This document shows, one piece after another, positions 24,045 to 31,296 of a DNA stretch of 64,000 bases. The notes beneath the pieces were generated by a model. It was not told where the DNA came from. It did no database searches and saw only the letters and a list, made by a program, of their open reading frames with translations. Numbering within the stretch: the stretch's first letter is position 1; each line of letters opens with the position of its first letter. A program made the translations under genes and the position numbers. The stretch spans positions 1,839,461 through 1,903,460 of the forward strand of contig NZ_JAUCGQ010000001.1 of the NCBI RefSeq assembly GCF_030362835.1, in the 5' to 3' direction. The stretch is from Cellulomonas alba. GTDB taxonomy: Bacteria; Actinomycetota; Actinomycetes; Actinomycetales; Cellulomonadaceae.

Positions 24045-24509
24045 CTACCCCGCCTTGCGCCGCAGGTGGATGACGGGGATCTCGCGGTCCGTCTTCGTGG
24101 TGTACCCGTTGAACCGCGGCGCGGCCGCCACGATCTGCGCCCACGCGCGCTCGCGCTCCTCGCCGTGCAGCTGCTCGGCCACCACGTCGTAGGACTCGCC
24201 GTCGACGTCGATGCGCACGCGGTCGGGGTGCGCCGCGAGGTTGTGGTACCAGGCGGGATGGCGGGCGGCGCCCCCCGCGGACGCCGAGATCAGCCAGCCG
24301 CCGTCGGGCGCGGGGAACCACGCGACGGGCGCCTGGCGCTCCTGGCCGGTCCGCGCGCCGACGGTCGTCAGCGCGAGCGCGTTCAGGCCGACGACGCCGC
24401 GGCCGCCCTTCTTGCGGATGCGGTGCACCTGGCGGTCGTTGACCCACCGCATGATCGCGCCGGACGGCTGGCGCGCGCCGCGGGTGCCGTTGGGGGTGTC
24501 GAAGCTCAT
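24045..24509 (-). CDS. Nitroreductase/deazaflavin (F420)-dependent oxidoreductase family protein, second copy
   Basis: A 154-residue paralogue of the protein at 5274-5690, with LALTTVGARTGQERQAPVAWF, WLISASAGGAARHPAWYHNLAAHP and IPVIHLRRK. The N terminus carries an extra 20 residues. Two such proteins in one window fit an organism that makes the cofactor F420, but no F420 biosynthesis gene is present here. The substrate is unknown. Confidence 0.9.
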   Translation of the reverse strand: MSFDTPNGTRGARQPSGAIMRWVNDRQVHRIRKKGGRGVVGLNALALTTVGARTGQERQAPVAWFPAPDGGWLISASAGGAARHPAWYHNLAAHPDRVRIDVDGESYDVVAEQLHGEERERAWAQIVAAAPRFNGYTTKTDREIPVIHLRRKAG

Positions 24510-24597
24510 CGTCGTTCAGCTCTCCTCGCTCCACGGACGCGCCGCCACACGCCAGGGCGGCGGCTGCCGCACCGCCCGCGCGGTCGCGCCGACGACG

Positions 24598-26811
24598 CTA
24601 CCGGCCGCCCCCGACACGGCCCAGCGCACTCGGCCACCACGTCCGCCGGCCGATGTCGTGCACCAGCGCGGGCACGAGCAGGCTCCGCACCACGAGCGTG
24701 TCGAGCAGCACCCCGAACGCCACGACGAACGCGATCTGCGCGAGGAACAGCAGCGGGATCACGCCGAGTGCCGCGAACGTCGTCGCGAGCACCACGCCGG
24801 CCGACGTGATCACGCCGCCCGTCACGGCCAGCCCGCGCACCACGCCGTCCCGCGTCCCGACGCGCACCGACTCCTCCCGCACGCGCGTCATCAGGAAGAT
24901 CGAGTAGTCCACGCCGAGGGCGACCAGGAACACGAACGCGAACAGCGGCACCGCGGGGTCGGCGTCGGGCAGGTGCAGCACGTGGTTGAACACGAGCGCG
25001 CTGACGCCGAGCGCCGCACCGAACGAGAGCACGTTGGCCGCGAGCAGCAGCGCGGCGGCGACCACCGACCGGAGCAGCAGCATCAGGATCACGCCGATCA
25101 CGGCGAGGACGACCGGCACGATCACCCCGAGGTCGCGCTCGCTCGCCCGCTGCGTGTCGAGGTTCTCCGCGGCGGCACCGCCGACGAGGGCGTCGGGTGC
25201 GGCCCCGTGGGCGGCGTCCCGCACCTCCCGGACGACCGCGACGGCCTCCTGCGAGTCGGAGGGTGCGCGCGTCGTCGCGTCGAGCCGCACGCGGCCGTCG
25301 ACGACGACCGGCTCGCCGCCGCCCGCCGGGGCCCCCGCCGCGGCGCCCGTGTACGGCGCGACGGCCTCGACGCCGGCGACGTCGCGGACCGCCTGGGTCA
25401 CCGCGTCGGCCTCGTCCTGCGGCACGACGATCGTCACCGGCTGCACCGCTCCGGCGGGGAAGTGCCGCGCGAGCACCTTCTCGCCGTCGACCGCGTCCAC
25501 GCGGGTCAGGAACACGTCGGCCTGGCTGGTCCCGCCGGCGCGCAGCGTGGGCAGGAACGCTGCCGCGCCGACCAGCACGAGCGCCGTGACCACCCACACC
25601 ACCCGGTCCCTCCGGCCGACGAACCGCGCGAGGCGCCCCCAGACACCGTGGACGGCGACGGGGTCGGCGTCGGCCGCACCGGCGTCGAACCGCGGCACCC
25701 GGGGCCAGAACAGCGCGCGCGACCGGCGACCCGCCACGATCAGCAGCGCCGGGAGCAGCGTCATCGTGGCGACGAACGCCGACGCGATGCCGATCGCGGC
25801 CACGGGACCGAGGCTGCGGTTCGATCGCAGGTCGGACAGCAGCAGGCAGAGCACGCCCGCGATGACGGTGCCGGCGCTCGCCGCGATCGGTGCGAGGCAC
25901 GCCCGCAGCGCGGTGCGCAGCGCGTCCCACGGGTGCTCGTGCGTGCGCAGCTCCTCGCGGTAGCGGGCGACCAGCAGCAGCGCGTAGTCCACCGACGCGC
26001 CGACCACGAGGATCGAGAGGATGCCCTGCGACTGCCCGTTGAGCACGAGCGTGCCCGCGTCGGCCAGGTGGTAGACGACGAGCCCGGCGAGGCTGAGCGC
26101 GAACACCGGCGTGAGGATCACGACGAGCGGCAGCAGCGGCGACCGGTAGACCAGCACGAGGATCAGCAGCACCGCCCCGAGCGCGACGAGCAGCAGCACG
26201 CCGTCGATCCCGCCGAACGCCGTGACGAGGTCGGCGACGAAGCCCGCGGGTCCGGTGACCCAGGCGTGCAGCCCGGCCTGCCCGGCGGTGTCGGCGGTCG
26301 CGCCGAGCTCGCGCTCGAGCGAGTCCCGCACCGCCGCGACGAATGCTGTGGTTACGCGCTCGCCGTCCGGCAGCACGCGGTCGGCCGTCGCCGCGTCGAG
26401 CGGCAGGACGACGAGCAGCGCGCTCCCGTCCTGCGCCGGCACGACGGTCGGCTCGCCGGCGAGGTCGTCGGCCCACGCGCCCCCACCGGGCGCCGACGCC
26501 TGCCCGATCGTCGGCGCCCAGGCCCGGACGGCGGCGGTCTGCGCGTCGCTCACCGCCGCCCCGTCCGCCGGCTCCAGCACGACGAGCGTCGGCAGCGTGG
26601 CCTCGTCGACGAACGCGCCGGCGGCCTCCGCGGCGCGCGTGGACTCGGCGGAGGCCGGCAGGAACGCCGCGGCGTCGTTCTTCTGCACCTGCGACAGCGA
26701 CCCCTGCGCCTGGCCGCCCACGGCACCGACGGCGAGCCACACCAGGAGCACGACGGCGACGACGAGGGCCCGGAGCAGGTGGGTGCGGCGCATACTCAGC
26801 ATGCTGAGCAT
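24598..26811 (-). CDS. MMPL-family RND-type membrane transporter
   Basis: A 737-residue transporter with one N-terminal transmembrane helix, a large extracytoplasmic loop (about 40-190), a block of five or six helices, a second extracytoplasmic loop (about 380-530) and a second helix block, the MMPL layout. Typical segments are QGILSILVVGASVDYALLL and LFAFVFLVALGVDYSIFLM with the buried Asp-Tyr pairs used for proton coupling. It probably exports lipids or drugs. Three in-frame ATGs lie at 26811, 26802 and 26793, giving 737, 734 or 731 residues; the first is used here, with low certainty. A palindrome covers these starts. Confidence 0.85.
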   Translation of the reverse strand: MLSMLSMRRTHLLRALVVAVVLLVWLAVGAVGGQAQGSLSQVQKNDAAAFLPASAESTRAAEAAGAFVDEATLPTLVVLEPADGAAVSDAQTAAVRAWAPTIGQASAPGGGAWADDLAGEPTVVPAQDGSALLVVLPLDAATADRVLPDGERVTTAFVAAVRDSLERELGATADTAGQAGLHAWVTGPAGFVADLVTAFGGIDGVLLLVALGAVLLILVLVYRSPLLPLVVILTPVFALSLAGLVVYHLADAGTLVLNGQSQGILSILVVGASVDYALLLVARYREELRTHEHPWDALRTALRACLAPIAASAGTVIAGVLCLLLSDLRSNRSLGPVAAIGIASAFVATMTLLPALLIVAGRRSRALFWPRVPRFDAGAADADPVAVHGVWGRLARFVGRRDRVVWVVTALVLVGAAAFLPTLRAGGTSQADVFLTRVDAVDGEKVLARHFPAGAVQPVTIVVPQDEADAVTQAVRDVAGVEAVAPYTGAAAGAPAGGGEPVVVDGRVRLDATTRAPSDSQEAVAVVREVRDAAHGAAPDALVGGAAAENLDTQRASERDLGVIVPVVLAVIGVILMLLLRSVVAAALLLAANVLSFGAALGVSALVFNHVLHLPDADPAVPLFAFVFLVALGVDYSIFLMTRVREESVRVGTRDGVVRGLAVTGGVITSAGVVLATTFAALGVIPLLFLAQIAFVVAFGVLLDTLVVRSLLVPALVHDIGRRTWWPSALGRVGGGR
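26795..26808. promoter_or_regulatory. Palindrome CTCAGCATGCTGAG over the MMPL start codons, candidate MarR operator
   Basis: The 14-base perfect palindrome lies between two of the possible MMPL start codons and 43 bases before the divergent marR gene. The whole divergent gap is only 39 bases, so a regulator bound here would cover the starts of both genes. AGACAAGCAAGC (26825-26836) may be a second site. Confidence 0.5.
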
Positions 26812-26850
26812 TCTGCGTTTCGCTAGACAAGCAAGCAAATGGGAGGACGG

Positions 26851-27312
26851 ATGAGCCCGGCGGCCCGCGACGACGACCCCGCGCGGTGGCCCGTCGGTCG
26901 TCTCCTGTCGGCCGCCGCGCGGCGCGTCGAGCGCGAGTGGAACGCCCACCTCGCCGCGTGGGACCTGAACCACGCGAGCCTGCCGGTCCTCTTCCTGCTG
27001 CTCGAGGGCGCACGCACCCAGCGCGAGCTCGCGGTCGCGGTCGACGTCTCGGAGCAGACCATGAGCCGCACGGTCGCGACGCTGGCGCGCGCCGGCTACG
27101 TCACACGGACGCCCGACGCCGCCGACCGTCGCCGGCTCGAGGTCGCCGTGACGGCGTCGGGACGTTCCGCGGTCCTCGCGGCCGGCGCGCCCGGACCCGC
27201 CGAGGAGATCGTCGTCCGCGGGCTCAGCCCGGCCGAGGCCGACGAGCTGCGCCGGCTGCTGGCCGTCGTCGCGCGTGCCGGGACGCGGCCGGACGGCGCT
27301 GACGGCACCTGA
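26851..27312 (+). CDS. MarR-family transcriptional regulator
   Basis: A 153-residue winged-helix regulator with the family pattern ELAVAVDVSEQTMSRTVATLARAGYVTRTPDAADRRRLEV, seen here as the recognition helix SEQTMSRTVATLARAGYV and the wing PDAADRRRLEV. It is divergent from the MMPL gene, a common pairing in which the MarR protein represses the transporter. The start at 26851 was chosen over the in-frame ATG at 26839 because GGGAGGACGG lies directly before it. Confidence 0.9.
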   Translation: MSPAARDDDPARWPVGRLLSAAARRVEREWNAHLAAWDLNHASLPVLFLLLEGARTQRELAVAVDVSEQTMSRTVATLARAGYVTRTPDAADRRRLEVAVTASGRSAVLAAGAPGPAEEIVVRGLSPAEADELRRLLAVVARAGTRPDGADGT

Positions 27313-27318
27313 CCGCGT

Positions 27319-27340
27319 GGGGGTTCCACCCAGGACCCCC
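27319..27340 (+). terminator. Stem-loop after marR
   Basis: GGGGGT pairs with ACCCCC with an inner CC/GG pair and one bulged T around a short loop, followed by TTGCGC. It probably ends the marR transcript. TTGCGC (27341-27346) may also be the -35 box of the next operon. Confidence 0.4.
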
Positions 27341-27394
27341 TTGCGCCCGTGCGGGCACCGGGTGGATACCTGGACGGTCGAGCGGAGGACCGCC

Positions 27395-27976
27395 ATGGCC
27401 GAACCCGCGGCCGCACCCCGATCACCCGCACGCACCCCGCCGCGCGGCTGGGCGCTCGCCGGGCTCGGCGTCGTCGTCCTGGCCGTCGCGGCCCTCCTCG
27501 CCGCCTACGCGCGGGTGCACCCCGGCGACGGCGCCGCGCTCACCACGCTGTGGTTCAGCGGCATGCTCCAGATGAAGGCGTGGCTCGCGACCGCCGCGCT
27601 CCTGCTCGCCGTCGTCCAGGTCCTGTCGGCGCTCGCGATGTACGGCCGGCTGCCCCGCGTCACGTCTCCGCCGCCGTGGGTGGCCGGGCTGCACCGCTGG
27701 AGCGGGACCGCGGCGTTCCTGCTGACGCTGCCCGTGATGTTCCACTGCGTGTGGTCGCTCGGCTTCTCCGACACCTCGGCGCGCACGCTCGTCCACTCGG
27801 TCGCCGGCTGCCTGCTGTACGGCGTGTTCGCGGCGAAGATGCTCGCGCTGCGCGTGCGCGGGCTGCCGTCGGCTGTCGTGCCGGTGCTCGGCGCGGTGCT
27901 CGTGACGCTGCTGGTCGTCGCGTGGTTCACGTCCGCGCTGTGGTTCTTCGGCCAGCCCGACGTGGTGAAGCTCTGA
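27395..27976 (+). CDS. DUF6529-like polytopic membrane protein, putative heme-binding partner of the Rieske protein
   Basis: A 193-residue membrane protein with five predicted transmembrane segments. Histidines lie within or at the ends of helices: LHRWSGTAAFLLTLPVMFHC has two, 17 residues apart, and LVHSVAGCLLYGVFAAKML has a third. This spacing resembles b-type heme proteins of the cytochrome b561/ferric reductase type, but no named heme motif is proven. GCGGAGG lies seven bases before the ATG. The stop overlaps the start of the Rieske gene by one base. The best guess is a membrane electron carrier working with the Rieske protein. Confidence 0.75.
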   Translation: MAEPAAAPRSPARTPPRGWALAGLGVVVLAVAALLAAYARVHPGDGAALTTLWFSGMLQMKAWLATAALLLAVVQVLSALAMYGRLPRVTSPPPWVAGLHRWSGTAAFLLTLPVMFHCVWSLGFSDTSARTLVHSVAGCLLYGVFAAKMLALRVRGLPSAVVPVLGAVLVTLLVVAWFTSALWFFGQPDVVKL

Positions 27977-28455
27977 TGGCCGGCGTCGGGGCCGAGGACG
28001 GCCGCGAGGGCGTCGAGCGCCGGGCCGTGGTCGAGGTCGCGGCGGTGGCGGTCGTCGCCGGGGTCGCGGGGTACGTCGGCTTCCGGGTCGCGGCGCCCAC
28101 CCCCGGTGGTGGCACGTACGGGATCACCGGCGGCGAGCCGAAGCCTCCGGCGGCGACCACAGGGGCGGGCGGCGCGGCGCTCGCACCGCTCGCGGACGTG
28201 CCCGACGGTGGCGGCGTCGTGCTTGCCGACCAGCGGGTGGTGCTGACCCGCACCGGCTCGCAGGTGCACGGCTTCTCGGCGGTGTGCACGCACCTCGGCT
28301 GCCTCGTCCGCGACGTGCACGACGGCGAGATCCGGTGCCCGTGCCACGGCAGCCGGTTCGACGCCACGACGGGCGCCGTGCTGCAGGGCCCGGCGACGCG
28401 CCCGCTCGCGTCCGTCCCGGTCGCGGTCGAGGACGGCGAGGTGGTGCGCACGTGA
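27976..28455 (+). CDS. Membrane-anchored Rieske [2Fe-2S] protein
   Basis: A 159-residue protein with one N-terminal transmembrane or signal-anchor segment (about 17-37, VVEVAAVAVVAGVAGYVGF), a Gly/Pro-rich linker and a Rieske domain (about 70-158). Both cluster motifs are present: CTHLGC and CPCHGS, giving two Cys and two His ligands. No Tat motif is obvious. It overlaps both neighbours (TGATG in front, GTGA behind), so the three genes are probably translated as a unit. It resembles actinobacterial Rieske proteins outside the bc complex; electron donor and acceptor are unknown. Confidence 0.9.
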   Translation: MAGVGAEDGREGVERRAVVEVAAVAVVAGVAGYVGFRVAAPTPGGGTYGITGGEPKPPAATTGAGGAALAPLADVPDGGGVVLADQRVVLTRTGSQVHGFSAVCTHLGCLVRDVHDGEIRCPCHGSRFDATTGAVLQGPATRPLASVPVAVEDGEVVRT

Positions 28456-28535
28456 GCCGCCGCTGGCCGACCCTGCTGTGGATCGCGGGAGCTGCGCTCA
28501 CCATCGGCGCGCTGATCGCCGGCCTGCACCCCTGA
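28452..28535 (+). CDS. 27-residue single-span membrane microprotein downstream of the Rieske gene
   Basis: A GTG overlaps the Rieske stop codon (GTGA) and opens a frame of 27 codons: a basic start (VSRRWP), one transmembrane segment (TLLWIAGAALTIGALIAGL) and HP at the end. It is too short for most gene finders. The coupling and the clean hydrophobic segment suggest a small subunit of the DUF6529/Rieske complex, as known for CydX-like peptides; this is an inference. Confidence 0.6.
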   Translation: MSRRWPTLLWIAGAALTIGALIAGLHP

Positions 28536-28642
28536 CGCCGCGCGGGCGGCGTCGCGCCCCGCGAGTGCGGGTGCGCATCCGCGGACCTACCGTGACCGGG
28601 CGTCGGGTCGTCGGCGCGCAGCGCGCGCGGACGGAGGCAGTC

Positions 28643-29143
28643 ATGGGGCACGACGAGCACGGCACGGTCGAGAGTCAGATCGAGAAGGTCACCGAGCTGG
28701 TCAAGAAGGCGAACGTGGCGATGCTCACGACGATCGCGCCCGACGGTCGACTGGTGAGCCGCCCGATGGGCGTCCAGGAGGCCGACTTCCGCGGGGACCT
28801 GTGGTTCTTCGCCGACGCGGACAGCCACAAGGCGCACGAGGTCGAGGGCGGCGCCCCCGCGAACGCCGCCTTCGCCGACTCCACGTCGTGGGTGTCCGTC
28901 TCGGGGACCGCCGAGGTCGTGCGGGACGTCGCCAAGGCCCGCGAGCTGTGGAACCCCGTCGCGGAGGCGTGGTTCCCGGACGGCCCCGAGACGCCGGGCC
29001 TGGTGCTCCTCGTGCTGCACGGCGAGACGGCGGAGTACTGGGAGTCGCCCGGCAACCGGCTGACGACGGCCATCAGCCTCGTGAAGGCGAAGGTCACGGG
29101 CGAGCGCTACGACGGCGGAGAGAACGAGACGGTCCGCCTCTGA
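28643..29143 (+). CDS. Pyridoxamine 5'-phosphate oxidase-family protein (general stress protein 26 type)
   Basis: A 166-residue split-barrel flavin-binding protein. VAMLTTIAPDGRLVSRPMGVQEADFRGDLWFFAD contains the family pattern (TTIAPDGRLVSRPM; DLWFFAD), and the C terminus has EYWESPGNRLTT, typical of the Bacillus general stress protein 26 group, which binds FMN or FAD. Reaction unknown. GGAGG lies six bases before the ATG, and TACCGT at 28583-28594 is a likely -10. Confidence 0.88.
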   Translation: MGHDEHGTVESQIEKVTELVKKANVAMLTTIAPDGRLVSRPMGVQEADFRGDLWFFADADSHKAHEVEGGAPANAAFADSTSWVSVSGTAEVVRDVAKARELWNPVAEAWFPDGPETPGLVLLVLHGETAEYWESPGNRLTTAISLVKAKVTGERYDGGENETVRL

Positions 29144-29263
29144 CCGAGCGCGGGCCGCGGCGCCGGCCGCCGGCCGCATCGGTGCGAGCCGCGCCGTGCC
29201 GCCGTGACGGGTGGTCCGCGGTCGCCATGCGCCGTTCGGCGCGCGGCGCGTGGGCCCTCCCCG

Positions 29264-29275
29264 CAGACTGTCCGC
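29264..29275 (+). promoter_or_regulatory. -10 hexamer CAGACT placed for a leaderless glutamate-cysteine ligase-like transcript
   Basis: CAGACT (29264-29269) is followed by GTCCGC and the GTG at 29276. The gap of six bases and the lack of a ribosome binding site match the other leaderless candidates. Confidence 0.4.
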
Positions 29276-30388
29276 GTGCGAACACTGGGAGTCGAGGAGG
29301 AGTTCCTGCTGGTCACCCCCGAGGGCGAGCCGCAGGCGGTGGCGCATGCGGTGCTCCGCGCGGCGGCGCGAGACGCCGCGGCCGTCGAGCCCGACGAGCC
29401 GGACGAGCCCGGCGGCGCTCTCGAGAAGGAGTTCAAGCAGGAGCAGGTCGAGGTCTCGACCCACCCGCGCGAGAGCCTCGCGGACCTGCTCGACGAGGTC
29501 CGCGCCGGGCGCGCGCTGGCCGACGAGTACGCCCAGCGCGCTGGCGCCCGGGTCGCGGCGCTGGGCACCGCTCCCCAGGCCGTCGAGTCGACGGTGCTCG
29601 CCGACCGGCGCGCGCACCGGATCCGCGCCGAGTTCGGCCAGACGGCCCGCGAGCAGCTGACGTGCGGGTGCCACGTGCACGTGTCCGTCGAGGACGACGA
29701 GGAGGGCGTGCGCGTGCTCGACCACCTCCGGTCGTGGACGCCCGTGCTCCTCGCCCTCAGCGCGAACAGCCCCTGGTGGCAGGGCTCTCGCACGGGGTAC
29801 GCGAGCTACCGGTCGCAGGTCTGGGGCCGGTGGCCCTCGGCCGGCCCGACGTCCCCGTTCGGCGACGCCGCGGGCTACCGCGCGCTGGTCGACGACCTGC
29901 TCAGCACGGGCGCGGTGCTCGACCGCGGCATGCTCTACTTCGACGCGCGCCTCTCGGACCGGTACCCGACCGTCGAGGTGCGCGTCGCCGACGTGTGCCT
30001 CGACGCCACCGACGCGGTGCTGCAGGCGGCGCTCGTGCGCGGGCTCGCCGAGACCGCCACGCGTGCCGACGCGGTCCCCGCGCAGCCGCCGCGCGTCGAG
30101 CTGGTCCGGGCCGCGAACTGGCGCGCCGCGCGTTCGGGGCTCGCCGGCGACCTCGTCAGCCCGGTCGCGTGGCAGCCGCGGCCCGCGGCCGACGTGATCG
30201 GCGAGCTCGTCGACCACGTGCGCGACGCGCTCGCCGACGCAGGCGACCTCGACTGGGTCGAGCGCCAGGTCGAGCAGGTGCTGAGCCGCGGCAACGGCGC
30301 GCTCGAGCAGCTCACGTGGCGCGACGAAGGTGCCGACGACGCCGAGGTCGTGCGGCGCGCGGTCGACCGGACGCACGCCGCGGGCTGA
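29276..30388 (+). CDS. Glutamate-cysteine ligase family 2 (YbdK-like carboxylate-amine ligase)
   Basis: A 370-residue protein, the usual size for the YbdK family. It begins with the motif LGVEEEFLLV, has EFKQEQVEVSTHP, the metal/ATP region CGCHVHVSVEDD and YPTVEVRVADVCLD. These enzymes have weak glutamate-cysteine ligase activity in vitro; in actinobacteria, which use mycothiol, the true substrate is unclear. The GTG start fits the motif position. A phosphoesterase gene follows after four bases. Confidence 0.9.
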   Translation: MRTLGVEEEFLLVTPEGEPQAVAHAVLRAAARDAAAVEPDEPDEPGGALEKEFKQEQVEVSTHPRESLADLLDEVRAGRALADEYAQRAGARVAALGTAPQAVESTVLADRRAHRIRAEFGQTAREQLTCGCHVHVSVEDDEEGVRVLDHLRSWTPVLLALSANSPWWQGSRTGYASYRSQVWGRWPSAGPTSPFGDAAGYRALVDDLLSTGAVLDRGMLYFDARLSDRYPTVEVRVADVCLDATDAVLQAALVRGLAETATRADAVPAQPPRVELVRAANWRAARSGLAGDLVSPVAWQPRPAADVIGELVDHVRDALADAGDLDWVERQVEQVLSRGNGALEQLTWRDEGADDAEVVRRAVDRTHAAG

Positions 30389-30392
30389 GCGC

Positions 30393-30914
30393 ATGCCGAC
30401 CCGCCTGCTGCTGCTCGCGGACACGCACGTGCCGGCGCGCGCGCGGGACCTGCCTGCCGCCGTGTGGGCGGCCGTCGACGAGGCGGACGTGGTGGTGCAC
30501 GCCGGCGACTGGGTCGACGTGGCGCTGCTCGACGCACTCGACTCACGTGCCCGTCGCCTCGTCGGCTGCTACGGCAACAACGACGGTCCGGCGCTCCGCG
30601 CGCGGCTGCCGCTCGTCGCGCACGTCGGGCTCGAGGGCCTCCGCGTCGGCGTGGTCCACGAGACGGGGACGGCCGCGGGGCGGGAGGCGCGCTGCGACGC
30701 GGCGTACCCGGACCTCGACCTGCTCGTCTTCGGGCACAGCCACATCCCGTGGGACACCGTGACGCCGCGCGGCATGCGGCTGCTCAACCCGGGCTCGCCG
30801 ACCGACCGCCGCCGGCAGCCGACCGCGACGTACCTGACGGCGACCGCGCGCGACGGGCGGCTCGAGGACGTGGTCCTGCACCGGCTCCCGCCGCGCGGAG
30901 GTGCCGTGCGCTGA
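30393..30914 (+). CDS. YfcE/MJ0936-type metallophosphoesterase
   Basis: A 173-residue calcineurin-like phosphoesterase. Metal ligands are visible in LLLADTHVP (DxH), VVHAGDW (GDxx), GCYGNND (GNxD) and LLVFGHSHIPW (GHSH). LLNPGSPTDRR is the typical closing motif. Members cleave phosphodiesters in vitro; the physiological substrate is unknown. It starts four bases after the ligase stop and probably shares its transcript. Confidence 0.9.
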   Translation: MPTRLLLLADTHVPARARDLPAAVWAAVDEADVVVHAGDWVDVALLDALDSRARRLVGCYGNNDGPALRARLPLVAHVGLEGLRVGVVHETGTAAGREARCDAAYPDLDLLVFGHSHIPWDTVTPRGMRLLNPGSPTDRRRQPTATYLTATARDGRLEDVVLHRLPPRGGAVR

Positions 30915-30947
30915 GGACGCGCCCGCGGCCAGCGGGTTCGCGCGTGC

Positions 30948-30969
30948 CTTCGGGCCCGCGCGGGCGAAG
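30948..30969. terminator. Stem-loop between convergent genes
   Basis: CTTCGGGCCCG and CGGGCGAAG pair with one bulged G. It sits between the phosphoesterase gene and a convergent small gene and could serve both strands. Confidence 0.4.
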
Positions 30970-30992
30970 CGTCAGCCCGCGCGGGACCGCCG

Positions 30993-31196
30993 TCAGCCCT
31001 GCGGGGGCACCGACACCGTGCGCCCGGCGTCGGCCGCCGGCCGGTTGCGGCCGGCCTCCACGACCGCCTTGCCCACGTCGACCACCGCGAAGCCGAGCCG
31101 GCGCACGCTCGCGCGCACGTGCTCGTCGGTCACCACATCCGTCCCGTACGCCACGGCGCGCGAGAACGCGTCACTGAGCGGCTTGGTGCTCGCCAC
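30993..31196 (-). CDS. Small hypothetical protein (67 residues)
   Basis: The frame opens at a GTG with GACGAGG eight bases upstream and encodes a 67-residue, mostly helical, soluble protein (STKPLSDAFSRAVAYGTDVV, VRASVRRLGFAVVDVGKAVV). It has no recognisable domain. It lies 100 bases after the end of the ABC permease gene on the same strand and may be its last, separately expressed, neighbour. The in-frame GTG at 31229 is an alternative start. Confidence 0.5.
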   Translation of the reverse strand: MASTKPLSDAFSRAVAYGTDVVTDEHVRASVRRLGFAVVDVGKAVVEAGRNRPAADAGRTVSVPPQG

Positions 31197-31296
31197 AGTC
31201 ACCACCTCGTCCCTGTCGGAGCCAGTCACCGCAGCGTCGCACCGAAAGGCGCGGCCGACGACCGGGGAGAGCTCGCTCGCCGCGGAGCGCGACCGG

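Noticed and set aside
24506-27013. Long open frames opposite the MMPL and other genes (also about 30901-34680 and 48396-52478 on the plus strand)
   Set aside because: They have extreme Arg/Ala/Gly content and no domains, and they overlap well supported genes. They are by-products of high GC codon use.
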